Source: Verrucomicrobiota bacterium
Lineage (GTDB): Bacteria; Verrucomicrobiota; Verrucomicrobiia; Limisphaerales; UBA1319
Length of the DNA: 64,000 nucleotides
Direction: 5' to 3'
NCBI GenBank assembly: GCA_022711435.1
Contig: JAKLFB010000001.1
Span: 124,001 to 188,000, forward strand
Positions 9,461-17,723 of the stretch are shown here, in pieces. The notes under the pieces were generated by a model. The model made no database searches. It saw only the letters and a list, made by a program, of their open reading frames with translations, and had not been told where the DNA came from. Positions within the stretch are counted from its first letter, which is position 1. Each line of letters starts with the position of its first letter. The position numbers were made by a program, and so were the translations under genes.

Positions 9461-9500
9461 GGTGGGGCTGGAACCTGCCAACTGACTGCCTTTCGGGGCA

Positions 9501-9593
9501 GTTCCTGACTTTGACAACATGGCACCGCATAGGCAATCATAGGCGTATGGCATGCAAGTTGCCAGAGACAACCCTAGCCGCAAAGTCAGGAAC
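9501..9593. repeat. 93-bp element bounded by 13-bp perfect inverted repeats
   Basis: GTTCCTGACTTTG at 9501-9513 is the exact reverse complement of CAAAGTCAGGAAC at 9581-9593. The element lies directly upstream of the thiamine-binding protein gene and contains a TTGACA overlapping the left arm. A smaller hairpin (ACTGCC/GGCAGT, 9485-9502) abuts the left arm. It could be a MITE-like insertion or a paired leader structure. No target-site duplication is evident. Confidence 0.65.
9511..9540 (+). promoter_or_regulatory. Possible promoter for the thiamine-binding/AIR-synthase pair
   Basis: A perfect TTGACA (9511-9516) with an 18-bp spacer to AATCAT (9535-9540; 4 of 6 consensus bases). The -35 overlaps the left inverted-repeat arm, so folding or protein binding there could affect initiation. 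Confidence 0.4.
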
Positions 9594-9618
9594 GGATCCG
9601 AATCCAAGAGACACTCCC

Positions 9619-9927
9619 ATGCTGGCCAGTTTTTCCATCGTGCCAATCGGCGCGTCCGAAGAGGTCAAACACGAGGTTGCCGCGGCGCTCTCGATTGTCG
9701 CCGATTCCGGCCTTCCCTATGCGCTGGGCGCCATGCAGACCACGGTCGAGGGGGACGAAGCAGAAGTCATGGCGCTGATCATGCGCTGCCACCGCCGGGT
9801 GCGCGAGCTCTGCCCCCGCGTGCTTACCCACATCGCGATCGACGACCGCGCCGGCGCCACGAACCGCCTCACGGGCAAGGTGGAGGCCGTCGAGCAGGTC
9901 CTCGGCCGGAAGCTCCGCCATGAGTGA
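9619..9927 (+). CDS. Thiamine-binding protein, MTH1187/YkoF type (DUF77)
   Basis: 102 residues, the usual length of the MTH1187 family. It starts MLASFSIVPIGASEEVKHEV and contains the family pattern of a short ferredoxin-like alpha/beta fold with LPYALGAMQTTVEGD and a C-terminal helix (GKVEAVEQVLGRKL). Members are small cytosolic proteins reported to bind thiamine or its pyrimidine part. The stop overlaps the next start by 8 bp, so the two products are translationally coupled. The start at 9619 was chosen because residues before it have no family likeness. No TPP riboswitch was recognised upstream. Confidence 0.8.
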   Translation: MLASFSIVPIGASEEVKHEVAAALSIVADSGLPYALGAMQTTVEGDEAEVMALIMRCHRRVRELCPRVLTHIAIDDRAGATNRLTGKVEAVEQVLGRKLRHE

Positions 9928-11002
9928 GCGCACGGTCTCTGGGCCGCCGCCGGGGGCGGAGGCGCCGCGCGTCGGGAAGCTCTCCCCGGCGCGGATGGCG
10001 GCGCTGTGTGCCAGCTCGATTGGGCGGCGCGACCCGAGGCTGCTGGTCGGCCCTGGCGCGGGGCTCGATGCCGCGATCCTCGAACTCGCCGACGGCCGCG
10101 TGATGGCGGTGGCCGAGGACCCGATCTTTCCGGCGGCTGGCCTCCCGCTCGAGACCTTCGGGTGGTTCACGGCGCACATCGGCGCCAGCGATGTCGCCGT
10201 CACTGGCGTGCGGCCGCGCCATATGACCTACTCGCTGCTGCTGCCTCCGGGCTACCCGGAGCGCGACGCCAAAACCATCATCGACTCCGTCTCGGCTGCC
10301 GCCGGCGAGCTTGGCATCTCCATCGTGGGCGGACACACCGGCTGGTACGGCGCGGTGACGATGCCGATTGTCGGAGGCATCACCGTGTGGGGGTTCGCGG
10401 AGCGCGGCTGCTGGGTCTCGCCGGGTGGCGCGCGCGACGGGGACGTACTCCTCATGACCAAGGGCCCGGCCGTCGAGGCCGCCGCGCTGCTGGCCGTGAT
10501 CCATCGCCAGCTGCTGCAGTCCCGTTTGGCCCCAAGCCTCCTCGAGCGAGCGCTGGCGCGCACCTCCGAGATCACCGTGGTCGAGGATGCCCTCACGGCT
10601 TTCGGCGCCGGAGGCGTCCACGCCATGCACGACGCGACCGAGGGCGGGGTCCTCACTGGCATCTGGGAGATCGCTCATGCCGCCGGCATTCCCGCCGCCT
10701 GCGATCTCGACGCGGCGCCCGTGCCCGAGGACATCGCGGCGGTTGCGCGCGAGCTCGGCTTCGATCCTTGGGCGGGGATCAGCGAAGGCACACTGCTGGC
10801 TGCCGTTGCGCCCGAGGCGGTCGCCTCGGTCGCGGCCGCGCTGGCCGCCAAGGGCATCCCCGCCTGGACGCTGGGGCGTTTTGACGCGGCTCTCGCCAAA
10901 GATTCCGCCACGAGCGCGGGGCTTCTCGTGCGTGGCGGCGTAGCGCGACCGCTGCCCGAGCCGGCCGAGGATCCCTTCTGGGCGCTTTTCGCCGCGCGAT
11001 GA
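9920..11002 (+). CDS. AIR-synthase-related protein (HypE/ThiL/PurM superfamily)
   Basis: 360 residues. PurM-like architecture: an N-terminal ATP-binding half (GPGAGLDAAILELADGRVMA, then HIGASDVAVTG) and a C-terminal half containing HDATEGGVLTGIWEIAHAAG, the motif shared by HypE and related AIR synthases. It lacks the C-terminal PxxC cysteine of HypE, so carbamoyl dehydration is unlikely, and it is longer than typical ThiL. Its 8-bp overlap with a thiamine-binding protein gene suggests a role in thiamine or cofactor metabolism, perhaps as a kinase-like ATP-dependent enzyme; that is inference. No hydrogenase genes are nearby. Confidence 0.75.
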   Translation: MSERTVSGPPPGAEAPRVGKLSPARMAALCASSIGRRDPRLLVGPGAGLDAAILELADGRVMAVAEDPIFPAAGLPLETFGWFTAHIGASDVAVTGVRPRHMTYSLLLPPGYPERDAKTIIDSVSAAAGELGISIVGGHTGWYGAVTMPIVGGITVWGFAERGCWVSPGGARDGDVLLMTKGPAVEAAALLAVIHRQLLQSRLAPSLLERALARTSEITVVEDALTAFGAGGVHAMHDATEGGVLTGIWEIAHAAGIPAACDLDAAPVPEDIAAVARELGFDPWAGISEGTLLAAVAPEAVASVAAALAAKGIPAWTLGRFDAALAKDSATSAGLLVRGGVARPLPEPAEDPFWALFAAR

Positions 11003-11320
11003 CAGCCAATCCCCGCGAGGGGCGATCGCTCCCAGCGCCTCGCAAGTCCTGAGGATGTCGACGGCTTACCTTGAGATGGCGCACCCAAGAGCCAACGCAC
11101 ATGGTGCCAACGATGGAATCTTCATGCCGGATTGCTGGTGATTGCGCCCCATCGCGCCTCGAACCGCGATGGGGCGCCGACCTCAGCCGCGCTGTTCCGG
11201 CTCGCGCGGATGTTGGGCCGGCGGCCGAGCCTTGCGCCGACCGGCAGGCTGCGAAATCTTGCCAAACAGTGGGCGGCGATCCACAGGGCTGGCTTGCGCA
11301 AACCGGCGCCGGATGACTAA
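11003..11320. other. Intergenic region with a strong hairpin and no convincing gene
   Basis: 318 bp between the AIR-synthase-like gene and a pseudopilin gene. A perfect 13-bp hairpin sits at 11144-11177. A 62-codon frame at 11132-11320 ends exactly before the pseudopilin ATG, but it has no recognisable features and half of it encodes the hairpin, so it is not called as a gene. Confidence 0.6.
11144..11177 (+). terminator. Perfect 13-bp GC hairpin (putative terminator or leader structure)
   Basis: GCGCCCCATCGCG (11144-11156), loop CCTCGAAC, then CGCGATGGGGCGC (11165-11177). It lies 142 bp past the AIR-synthase-like stop and about 145 bp before the pseudopilin start. No T-run follows, so it may end transcription inefficiently or stabilise the 3' end. 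Confidence 0.55.
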
Positions 11321-12031
11321 ATGTCCGCGATGGTCCAATCGAAAGCAGAATCGCGGCGCGCAGCGTTCACGCTGATCGAGTTGCTGGTCGTCATCGCCAT
11401 TATCGCGATCCTGGCGGGGATGTTGCTGCCCGTCCTCGGCCGGGCCAAGGAGGCCGGGCGGAAAACCAAATGCTCGAGCAACCTCCACAACATGGGCCTG
11501 GCGATGATCATGTATGCCGACGACCATAACGGGTTCATCCCCCGGGGCAACGACCCGGTTTGGTGGCAGGTGCTGACGCCCACGCTGGGCGGCCGAACCC
11601 GGCGCGATTATGGCAAGGTCCAGGTCTACACATGCCCCAGCTATCCGGACAAACGGCAACTGATCTGCTACGTGGTCAATGCCTGGACGTTCAGCAGCCC
11701 CCGCGACAAGATCGGTTCCGAGCAGATCGGTCTCACCCGAATGAACAAGCTCCAAGCCCCCTCGGAAACGATCTACTTTGCCGACAACGAGAATGGATCA
11801 TGGCGTCCGATCATCACCGCGCTGGGCGCGAGCGGATCGATCGATCTGAACGACGTCTGGAGCCCGTCGCATCTCCCGTATGCGCCCGGCGGCGCCGTTC
11901 TCAATGGGGAGCGCCGTGTGGCTCGAGCCCGCCACGGCCAGGGACCCAACCTCCTGTTTTACGACGGCCACACGGGCTGGAAAAAGGCCTCGCTCATCGT
12001 CGTCGACGACTGGCGCGAGCAGCGGCACTGA
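11321..12031 (+). CDS. Pseudopilin-like secreted protein with H-X9-DG motif
   Basis: 236 residues. After a short basic leader, the prepilin signal [20 protein letters not shown] spans residues about 17-36 with the conserved Glu at +5. The mature part includes [20 protein letters not shown], a helix typical of this family. It ends with [12 protein letters not shown], an exact H-X9-DG motif. Such proteins (DUF1559-like) are exported through type IV pilus/type II secretion-like assembly and are highly expanded in Verrucomicrobia and Planctomycetes; individual functions are unknown. No prepilin peptidase or secretion genes are adjacent. A second ATG 9 bp downstream could also be the start. Confidence 0.85.
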   Translation: MSAMVQSKAESRRAAFTLIELLVVIAIIAILAGMLLPVLGRAKEAGRKTKCSSNLHNMGLAMIMYADDHNGFIPRGNDPVWWQVLTPTLGGRTRRDYGKVQVYTCPSYPDKRQLICYVVNAWTFSSPRDKIGSEQIGLTRMNKLQAPSETIYFADNENGSWRPIITALGASGSIDLNDVWSPSHLPYAPGGAVLNGERRVARARHGQGPNLLFYDGHTGWKKASLIVVDDWREQRH

Positions 12032-12044
12032 CACGCTCCTTTCG

Positions 12045-12125
12045 ATACAGAACCTCGTCAGTCTCGCCGCATGAGGGCATCCGGCGCGATGCAGCAGGCC
12101 GGCTCCCCCGATCCGGCGCTGTGGA
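12045..12125 (+). repeat. Dispersed non-coding repeat, copy A
   Basis: Shares with 20033-20166 the opening ATACAGAAssTCGTsAGTC followed by TCGCCGC, a GCAGC-rich middle of different length, and the closing CGATCCGGCryTGTGGA (mixed bases as IUPAC). It lies just 3' of the pseudopilin gene. Two copies with conserved ends and a variable centre suggest a structured RNA or a small mobile element. Confidence 0.5.
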
Positions 12126-12153
12126 TTGATTGCGCACTTTCTCGAATCAATCC
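12123..12153 (+). terminator. 9-bp hairpin downstream of the pseudopilin gene
   Basis: GGATTGATT (12123-12131), a 13-base loop, then AATCAATCC (12145-12153). It lies at the 3' edge of repeat copy A. No U-tract follows; it may serve as a weak transcription end. Confidence 0.4.
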
Positions 12154-12267
12154 CGCTGCGGTCGAACAACAGCTCCGTCGTCGCGGGTCTTGCCAGCCGC
12201 ATGGATTTGATCATTGATCCCCAGTCCTGATCGGCCTTTAATCTCTCGAGCAACCACAAATGCGACG

Positions 12268-13194
12268 ATGAAAACGAATCAAGTGATCGGCCGGCGGCAA
12301 TTCCTCCAAAGCAGCGCCGTGCTCATCGCCGGCATGGGATTTCAGGAGGCCCTGCCGGCCATCGCGGCGCAGGTGAAGCGCGGCACCCCTGCGATGGAGA
12401 AGCTGGGCTGGCAGCTCAGCGTCCAGCTTTACACCTACCGGCGATTCCCGCTTTTCGAGGCGCTCGACATGGTTGCGGCCCTGGGCATCCGCCATATCGA
12501 GCCGCTGACCGCTCTCCAAGTGGATGGCCGGCGGCCGGATGTGCGCGCCAACGAGGAGATGCCGGCCGATGTGCGAAGCGAGCTTAAAGCGAAGCTCGCC
12601 GATCGGGGCCTGTTCCTATCGAGTCTCTTTGCCCAATTCACGGGTGCGCCTGACCAGGCGAGACGCCTCTTCGAGTTCTGCAAAGAAATGGGCGCCGGCA
12701 CGATCGTGGCCGAGCCGCCCGCCGACGCTTTGGACCTCATCGAGAAACTCTGTGACGAGTACCGAATCAACGTGGCCTTTCACAATCATGCCCGCGGCCA
12801 ATCGCCCTACTGGAAACCCGAGCAAGTCCTCGCCGCCTGCCGCAACCGGACCGAGCGCATGGGGGCTTGCGCCGACGCCGGGCAATGGGCGCGCTCCGGA
12901 CTCGACCCGGTCGAGTCCCTTCGCAAGCTGAAAGGGCGCATCCTCAGCTTCCATCTGAAGGACATCGCGAAGAAGAACGAACCGAGCTCGCGCAACACAG
13001 TCTTCGGGGAAGGAGAAGGGGATTTTGCGAAGGCCCTCCGGGAGCTGAGGCGCCTGGGCTATCGCGGCCTGACCACGATCGATTTCGAGCATGACACCCC
13101 GGCCCTGCAAAAGGATATGGCCCGGAACGTGAAGTACGTGGAAATGCAGGCCAAAGAGATCCTCAACGCAGAGCGAGAAACTGGCTCCGCCTGA
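12268..13194 (+). CDS. Tat-exported sugar phosphate isomerase/epimerase (xylose isomerase-like TIM barrel)
   Basis: 308 residues from the ATG at 12268, chosen because it opens a twin-arginine signal (MKTNQVIGRRQFLQSSAVLI). The mature protein follows the xylose-isomerase-like TIM barrel pattern: GWQLSVQLYTYRRFPLFEAL, then IRHIEPL, INVAFHNHARGQSPYWKPEQ, MGACADAGQWARSGLDP, RILSFHLKD and, at the end, GYRGLTTIDFEHDTP. Glu, His and Asp residues in these blocks are the usual metal ligands. Exported versions are common in Verrucomicrobia and Planctomycetes, often near Gfo/Idh/MocA oxidoreductases, and a Tat-exported one lies at 14111. The substrate is unknown; a keto-sugar or inositol derivative is plausible. 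Confidence 0.8.
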   Translation: MKTNQVIGRRQFLQSSAVLIAGMGFQEALPAIAAQVKRGTPAMEKLGWQLSVQLYTYRRFPLFEALDMVAALGIRHIEPLTALQVDGRRPDVRANEEMPADVRSELKAKLADRGLFLSSLFAQFTGAPDQARRLFEFCKEMGAGTIVAEPPADALDLIEKLCDEYRINVAFHNHARGQSPYWKPEQVLAACRNRTERMGACADAGQWARSGLDPVESLRKLKGRILSFHLKDIAKKNEPSSRNTVFGEGEGDFAKALRELRRLGYRGLTTIDFEHDTPALQKDMARNVKYVEMQAKEILNAERETGSA

Positions 13195-13233
13195 GCCGAT
13201 CCGCCCTGTTTTTTTCGATTTTTTGCACAGACC

Positions 13234-13964
13234 CTAAGGAAGAGCGACTTCGACGACGAAAAAGCAGACTGGCCCTTGGAGGGCATCGGCGGGGTTCTCG
13301 ATGATCACGCGCTCCCATTCGGAGTCGATGGCGGTGACGGTGGTTGTGCTCGTCATGGGCGCCCACGAATCCGAGCTCAGCGCGATCGATTGTTTGGGGG
13401 TGTAGGTGAGGTCGCGGTTCTTGCGCCGAACGAATTCGAAGCGAGCGACCGGCGCAGGACCTTGCCGATCGAGCCAAAGGACAGGCAGGCCCGAAACCCC
13501 CGTGCCGGGAGTTAGCCGGCGGTCATCCGGGCCGCTGCCGTTCATGTTGAAAGCGTATTTCAGTGCGTTCGGGATGCCGTCGCCATAGGGCGCCGCTGAC
13601 GGGAGCGCATGGTTGCCGGTGAGGCCGGCTCCCTCGATCCATAGCTGCCATCCATCGTTGGTGAGGCCGGATGCCAGGCGGAAGAACACGGCTTCGCACC
13701 AGGAGATGGATGGCAGGATGTCCCAGGCGCCATCGCCTAAAAAAGTGCTCGTGATATAGACCTGATCGAGACGGCTGTGTCGTCAGGCGGTCCCGGGATC
13801 AGGCTGCTGAGATGGCTGTTCAAGCCGTCCAATCCGCTGTAGAACAGGTTGGTTCCGGGATAGAACACACGATTAATGTAACCGATCTGCGCTGTACACG
13901 TGGCGTGTGCAGCGAGGAAGATCGGGGCAATTGCGAACCAACGAAGAGCGGTCCGGATGCGCAT
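13234..13964 (-). pseudogene. Frameshifted secreted verrucomicrobial protein
   Basis: Two minus-strand segments belong together. The first starts with a signal peptide (MRIRTALRWFAIAPIFLAAH) and reads IGYINRVFYPGTNLFYSG then SHLSSLIPGPPDDTAV, the 'GYIN...PGxN...N.LNTLLP' motif of a large secreted family. It then runs into a stop. One base shifted, the sequence continues YITSTFLGDGAWDILPSIS then FFRLASGLTNDGW, followed by YGDGIPNALKYAFNMN and a C-terminal domain ending QGPVCFFVVEVALP. The break is near 13770-13785. Both halves are otherwise well preserved, so the lesion is recent or a sequencing error. No enzymatic motif is visible. Confidence 0.65.
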
Positions 13965-14040
13965 GGCTGATTGGATTGGGATCTGATCTTGACCGTATTG
14001 GCCGCCAACATGTACTCGAAGGGCTTCCAGTTCGGGAGCG

Positions 14041-14095
14041 CAATGGGATCGAAACAATGGATCAATATGTCAAATATTTAGATGCGACCCCATTG
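14041..14095. repeat. REP-like inverted pair
   Basis: CAATGGGATCGA (14041-14052) and GCGACCCCATTG (14084-14095) are inverted with 10 of 12 matches. Between them is an AT-rich spacer containing ATATGTCAAATATTTAGAT. The position between a pseudogene and a convergent end, and the GGGGTCGC core, resemble REP elements associated with IS200-like (RAYT) transposases. No such transposase is in the window. Confidence 0.45.
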
Positions 14096-14110
14096 GCCAT
14101 TGGCGGTTCT

Positions 14111-15532
14111 TCAGATCTCGGTCCAGGCGCCCGGGACGGGGGCGGGGTATCGGCCTTGGGCGTCGGCCTGGACGGGCGCGGGGCTCGATGGGGCCAGGCT
14201 GTCGACATTCGAGCAGAACTGGAATCGCGAGGCCAGCGCCTCGTCCCAGGTGACGATTCGGCCGGTGTGGACGGCGGCGCGGCCCATGATGGCGCCCAGG
14301 TTCGACAGCGCGGCGCGCCGGGCTTCATTGTGCGGACGATCCTGGCGGATGGCGCTCAGGAGGACATCCCACTCGGCCTGCCATGGATTGACGGTTTCCT
14401 TGGGCGGTCTCCAGGCGACGTTCGGCGGCGCGATGCGCTGGTCTTTGTAGAGGCAGGAGGTTGGGGCGTGGACATTGCCGGAGAACTGCGCGGCGCACCG
14501 GGTGCCATGGACAAAGGTCGAGAAATCCTCGTGGCACCTGGGGATGTAGCGGCCGGTGACGAGCGCTTTGGCGCCGTCGGCGAACGTGTATTCGATCGAG
14601 TAGCTATCGAGGTTTTGGCTGCAATCGGCGCTGCCGGCGAACCGGCCGCCGACGCCGTGGGCGGAGACGGGCCAGGCGTCTTTGATCCAGAAGCACTCGT
14701 CGATCTGATGGATCATGAGCTCGATGAAGACGCCGCCGGAGGCCCAGAGGAACTGGTAGGGGTGGCCGGGGCTGAGCTGCCAGAGCAGCTCGTTCTGCCC
14801 CCGCGGGAACGGCCCCATGAAATACCCCGAGTCCATCCGGTAGGCGCGGATGAGCTGGATCTCGCCCATGGCGCCGTCGCGGATCTTCCCGATCAGCGCC
14901 TGGCGGGCGGAGGAATGCCGGCACATGAGGCCGGCAGCGATCTTCAGGTTCTTTTTCTCCGCGGCCTCGCCCGCGCGCAGGATTCGCTGGATGCCTCCCG
15001 GGTCGGAGGCGAAATCCTTTTCCATGAAGACATGGATGCCTTTCTGGACGGCGTACTCGAGGTGGGGGGGGCGAAAGGCGGCGTGGGTTGCCAGGATCGC
15101 CACGTCGCCCGGCCGCAGGCAGTCGATGGCGCGCCGATAGGCATCGAAGCCGAGGAACCGGCGCTCGGGCGGGACATTGACGCGGTTGCCGAGCCGGCGG
15201 CTAAGGACCTGGTGGGATTGATCGAGGCGATCCTGGCGCAGGTCGGCCAGGGCGACCAGCTCGATCGGGCCGCCCGCCCCTGTGCCCAGGGCGCGAGTCG
15301 TTCCGCCGTCGTCTCCGAGCACCAGGCCGCCGGCAGACATTGCGTTGCCCACAGCGCCGTTGCCGCGCCCGCCGCAGCCGATCAGCGCCAGGCGGATCGT
15401 GTGATCGTCGGCGGCGTGGACGTGCGGGATGGTCACGCCCGCCAGCGCGGATGCGGCGGCAAGCTGGCCAGTGGTCTTGATAAAATCGCGGCGCGAGGTG
15501 GCCGAGGTCCGATTCGAGTTCATGGTGGCCAT
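14111..15532 (-). CDS. Tat-exported Gfo/Idh/MocA family oxidoreductase
   Basis: 473 residues. A Tat signal (SRRDFIKTTGQLAAASALAG) precedes a Rossmann domain (IRLALIGCGGRGNGAVGNAM). The family helix EYAVQKGIHVFMEKDFASDP contains the E-K motif of the NAD(P)-binding domain, and the C-terminal alpha/beta domain includes GVFIELMIHQIDECFWI with the conserved His. Exported Gfo/Idh/MocA proteins usually keep a tightly bound cofactor and act on sugars or their derivatives. The neighbours (exported isomerase-like protein, SGNH hydrolase) suggest periplasmic sugar processing. ATGs at 15532 and 15523 are both possible; the first is used here. Confidence 0.85.
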   Translation of the reverse strand: MATMNSNRTSATSRRDFIKTTGQLAAASALAGVTIPHVHAADDHTIRLALIGCGGRGNGAVGNAMSAGGLVLGDDGGTTRALGTGAGGPIELVALADLRQDRLDQSHQVLSRRLGNRVNVPPERRFLGFDAYRRAIDCLRPGDVAILATHAAFRPPHLEYAVQKGIHVFMEKDFASDPGGIQRILRAGEAAEKKNLKIAAGLMCRHSSARQALIGKIRDGAMGEIQLIRAYRMDSGYFMGPFPRGQNELLWQLSPGHPYQFLWASGGVFIELMIHQIDECFWIKDAWPVSAHGVGGRFAGSADCSQNLDSYSIEYTFADGAKALVTGRYIPRCHEDFSTFVHGTRCAAQFSGNVHAPTSCLYKDQRIAPPNVAWRPPKETVNPWQAEWDVLLSAIRQDRPHNEARRAALSNLGAIMGRAAVHTGRIVTWDEALASRFQFCSNVDSLAPSSPAPVQADAQGRYPAPVPGAWTEI

Positions 15533-15638
15533 GCTCGTCGGGGGGGTGAATGGATGTCAATCCCCAAGTGCCGCAGCCGGGACGCAAGGGAGACCGAGGC
15601 TGGCAGCCGGGAGCGGAACCGCCTCGCGGCCTGGGCGG

Positions 15639-16733
15639 CTACAACCCGAGCGCCTCGAAGACTCGAAAGTAGATCCAATGTCCGAAATCGTTCGGATGAT
15701 TGATATTGTTGCCGAGGAGATCCTCCGGCTTTTTGCGCGCCGAGAGAGATTGCCAGCTGGCGAACACATCCGCATAGGCACAGGTCATGCGGGCCGCCAC
15801 CTGGCGCGTTGCCTCCGCGTAATCCTCCATGTGATGGGAGCCGAATTTCCAGTGCGGGTTGGGCGGGAATGCGGAGAACAGGACGATCTCCGCTCCGGTC
15901 ATGCTCCGAATCTGAAGGATCATCCGCTCGAGGTTGAGCTCGAACTGGCGGATCGGAACGCCGCCGACATTGTGGTCGTTCATGCCAAAGCCGATGAGGA
16001 CAAGGTCGGGTTTGAGGTCCAGGACCTTGGTCTGGAGGCGCTGGAGTCCCTGGGCGGTGCTGTCGCCGCCGGTGGCGCCATTGATGGCGTGGATGGAGGC
16101 GCTGGGGTACTTGCGCTGGAGGCTGTCCGCCCAGCGCTGCCAGAAAATCAGATCCGGGCGGGAGGCGTCTCCGCCAGCGGTAATGCTGTCTCCAAACGCC
16201 ACGATCTTCACTGCCTGGCCTGATTCGAGCTTTGTCCGGGTGCGCGGCAGAAGCCGGGCCTGAGGGGCTTGGACGGGCCAGGGCGCCAAGGCCGCGTAGG
16301 AATAATCGATGAAGGCGAAGTAGCCCTTGTTGCCGAACCCGGGAAATTTTGTGTGATCGAACTCCTGCTGTCCGAACAGCTGATTCTGGCGGAAATCGGG
16401 CAGGGGTGAGGCGGGCGTGCGCCGGATGGTACCGCTGGCGTAATCCACGACAAAATCGCGTCCTTCGACGAAGGCGGCGCCATCGGGTTCGGGCCGATAG
16501 GTGTTCCGGACCGAGAGAGGCTTTCCGGGCAGGGGGAGATGAGCCAGGGCGGCGGGCTCTTGGCCGATGAAGACGACAGACTCGCCGGTCTGGCTCTGGA
16601 TGCGGGCGGCGGGCCGGGTGGCGCAGCCCGCCGACAGGAGGGCGGTTGCGGCAGCCGCCAGCAGGGGCAAGCATGACTGGCGAAGGATGGACAAGAGCGG
16701 ATAGGGGCTGCGAGCCCAAGGCCCTGCTGTCAT
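15639..16733 (-). CDS. SGNH/GDSL hydrolase lipoprotein
   Basis: 364 residues. The start at 16733 overlaps the upstream stop as ATGA. The N-terminus has a lipobox (ALLSAGC), so it is probably anchored in a membrane facing the periplasm or the outside. Residues about 30-150 form an N-terminal beta-rich domain without a known motif. The SGNH core follows: VAFGDSITAGGDA (block I Ser), GATGGDST (block II Gly), LIGFGMNDHN (block III Asn) and NINHPNDFGH (block V Asp/His). This family includes carbohydrate esterases and rhamnogalacturonan acetylesterases; an acetylated polysaccharide is a likely substrate given the other glycan enzymes. Confidence 0.8.
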   Translation of the reverse strand: MTAGPWARSPYPLLSILRQSCLPLLAAAATALLSAGCATRPAARIQSQTGESVVFIGQEPAALAHLPLPGKPLSVRNTYRPEPDGAAFVEGRDFVVDYASGTIRRTPASPLPDFRQNQLFGQQEFDHTKFPGFGNKGYFAFIDYSYAALAPWPVQAPQARLLPRTRTKLESGQAVKIVAFGDSITAGGDASRPDLIFWQRWADSLQRKYPSASIHAINGATGGDSTAQGLQRLQTKVLDLKPDLVLIGFGMNDHNVGGVPIRQFELNLERMILQIRSMTGAEIVLFSAFPPNPHWKFGSHHMEDYAEATRQVAARMTCAYADVFASWQSLSARKKPEDLLGNNINHPNDFGHWIYFRVFEALGL

Positions 16734-17578
16734 AACTGGCTTTCGCTCAGGGTGAACGTGTCGCCTTGGTTCAGGTCGCCTGTTTCGAAGCCGCGTCGGA
16801 ACCATCGCACCCGCTGCTGCGAGGTGCCGTGCGTGAACGAGTCGGGGACGACATATCCCTGGGATTGCTTTTGGATGTTGTCGTCGCCGATGGCGGAGGC
16901 GGCGTTCAAGGCCTCCTCGAGGTCGCCGGATTCAAGCACCTGTTTGGCCTTCTGGGTGTGGTGGGCCCAGACGCCCGCGAAGAAGTCGGCCTGCAGCTCG
17001 AGGCGGACCGAGAGTCGGTTCATCTCCTCCTCGCTGACGCGGCCGCGCGCGCCATCCACTTTTTCCATGATCCCGAGCAATTTCTGGACATGATGGCCGA
17101 CCTCGTGGGCGATGACATAGGCCTGGGCGAAATCCCCGGGCGCACCGAACCGCTTCTGCAACTGCTCGTAGAACCGCAGGTCGATATAGACCTTGTAATC
17201 GCCTGGGCAATAGAAGGGGCCGGTGGCCGCCGAGGCCAGCCCGCAGGCGGAGCTGACCCGTTCGCTGAAGAGGACCAGCTTGGGCTCCTCATACGATCGG
17301 CCCATCCGGGCGAAGAGCTGGTTCCAGACGTCCTCGGTGTCGGCCAGGACGACCGCGACAAATCGGGACAGAGGATCGTTGGTGGCGATTGTGCCGGCCG
17401 ATTCCTCGAGGCCGGCATTCGGCCCGACGGCCTGCTGGAGCAGGGCGGTCGGATCCCCGCCGAGAAGAAAAGTGAGCACCGCGACGACGACCAGGCCAAT
17501 CCCGCCTCCCACCACCGGCATGCTCACTCTCCGGCGATCCTCGACATTCGAGCTCTCTCTGCGTCCTTCCCATTTCAT
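16730..17578 (-). CDS. YpfJ-type neutral zinc metallopeptidase
   Basis: 282 residues, typical for the family (Zn_peptidase, pfam04228). MKWEGRRESSNVEDRRR is followed by one membrane segment (VVGGGIGLVVVAVLTFLLGG), then an extracytoplasmic domain with FYCPGDYKVYIDLRFYEQL, the zinc-binding HEVGHHVQ and the family C-terminus (QGYVVPDSFTHGTSQQRVRW). The third ligand is probably the Glu in RLELQADFFAGVWAHH. The biological substrate of YpfJ proteins is not known. It is coupled to the SGNH lipoprotein gene by a 4-bp overlap. Confidence 0.9.
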   Translation of the reverse strand: MKWEGRRESSNVEDRRRVSMPVVGGGIGLVVVAVLTFLLGGDPTALLQQAVGPNAGLEESAGTIATNDPLSRFVAVVLADTEDVWNQLFARMGRSYEEPKLVLFSERVSSACGLASAATGPFYCPGDYKVYIDLRFYEQLQKRFGAPGDFAQAYVIAHEVGHHVQKLLGIMEKVDGARGRVSEEEMNRLSVRLELQADFFAGVWAHHTQKAKQVLESGDLEEALNAASAIGDDNIQKQSQGYVVPDSFTHGTSQQRVRWFRRGFETGDLNQGDTFTLSESQL

Positions 17579-17723
17579 ATTTCAACGCCTTCCAGCATGG
17601 ATGAATAGCGATTTGCTTCACCATCCACTCAACCAGATCGGGTCCGCGCCAGTCAAGGGCCAAGACCAGCGCCGTGATCGCCGGCCATGCGACTTTCTCT
17701 GGCTGGGGCAGAGGCGGGGGGAT

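Noticed and set aside
9500..9618. TPP riboswitch before the thiamine-binding gene
   Set aside because: The expected CUGAGA and other conserved TPP-aptamer bases were not found; the inverted repeat explains the structure better.
11132..11320. 62-codon frame ending right before the pseudopilin start
   Set aside because: No family likeness and it overlaps a perfect hairpin; kept only as a remark.
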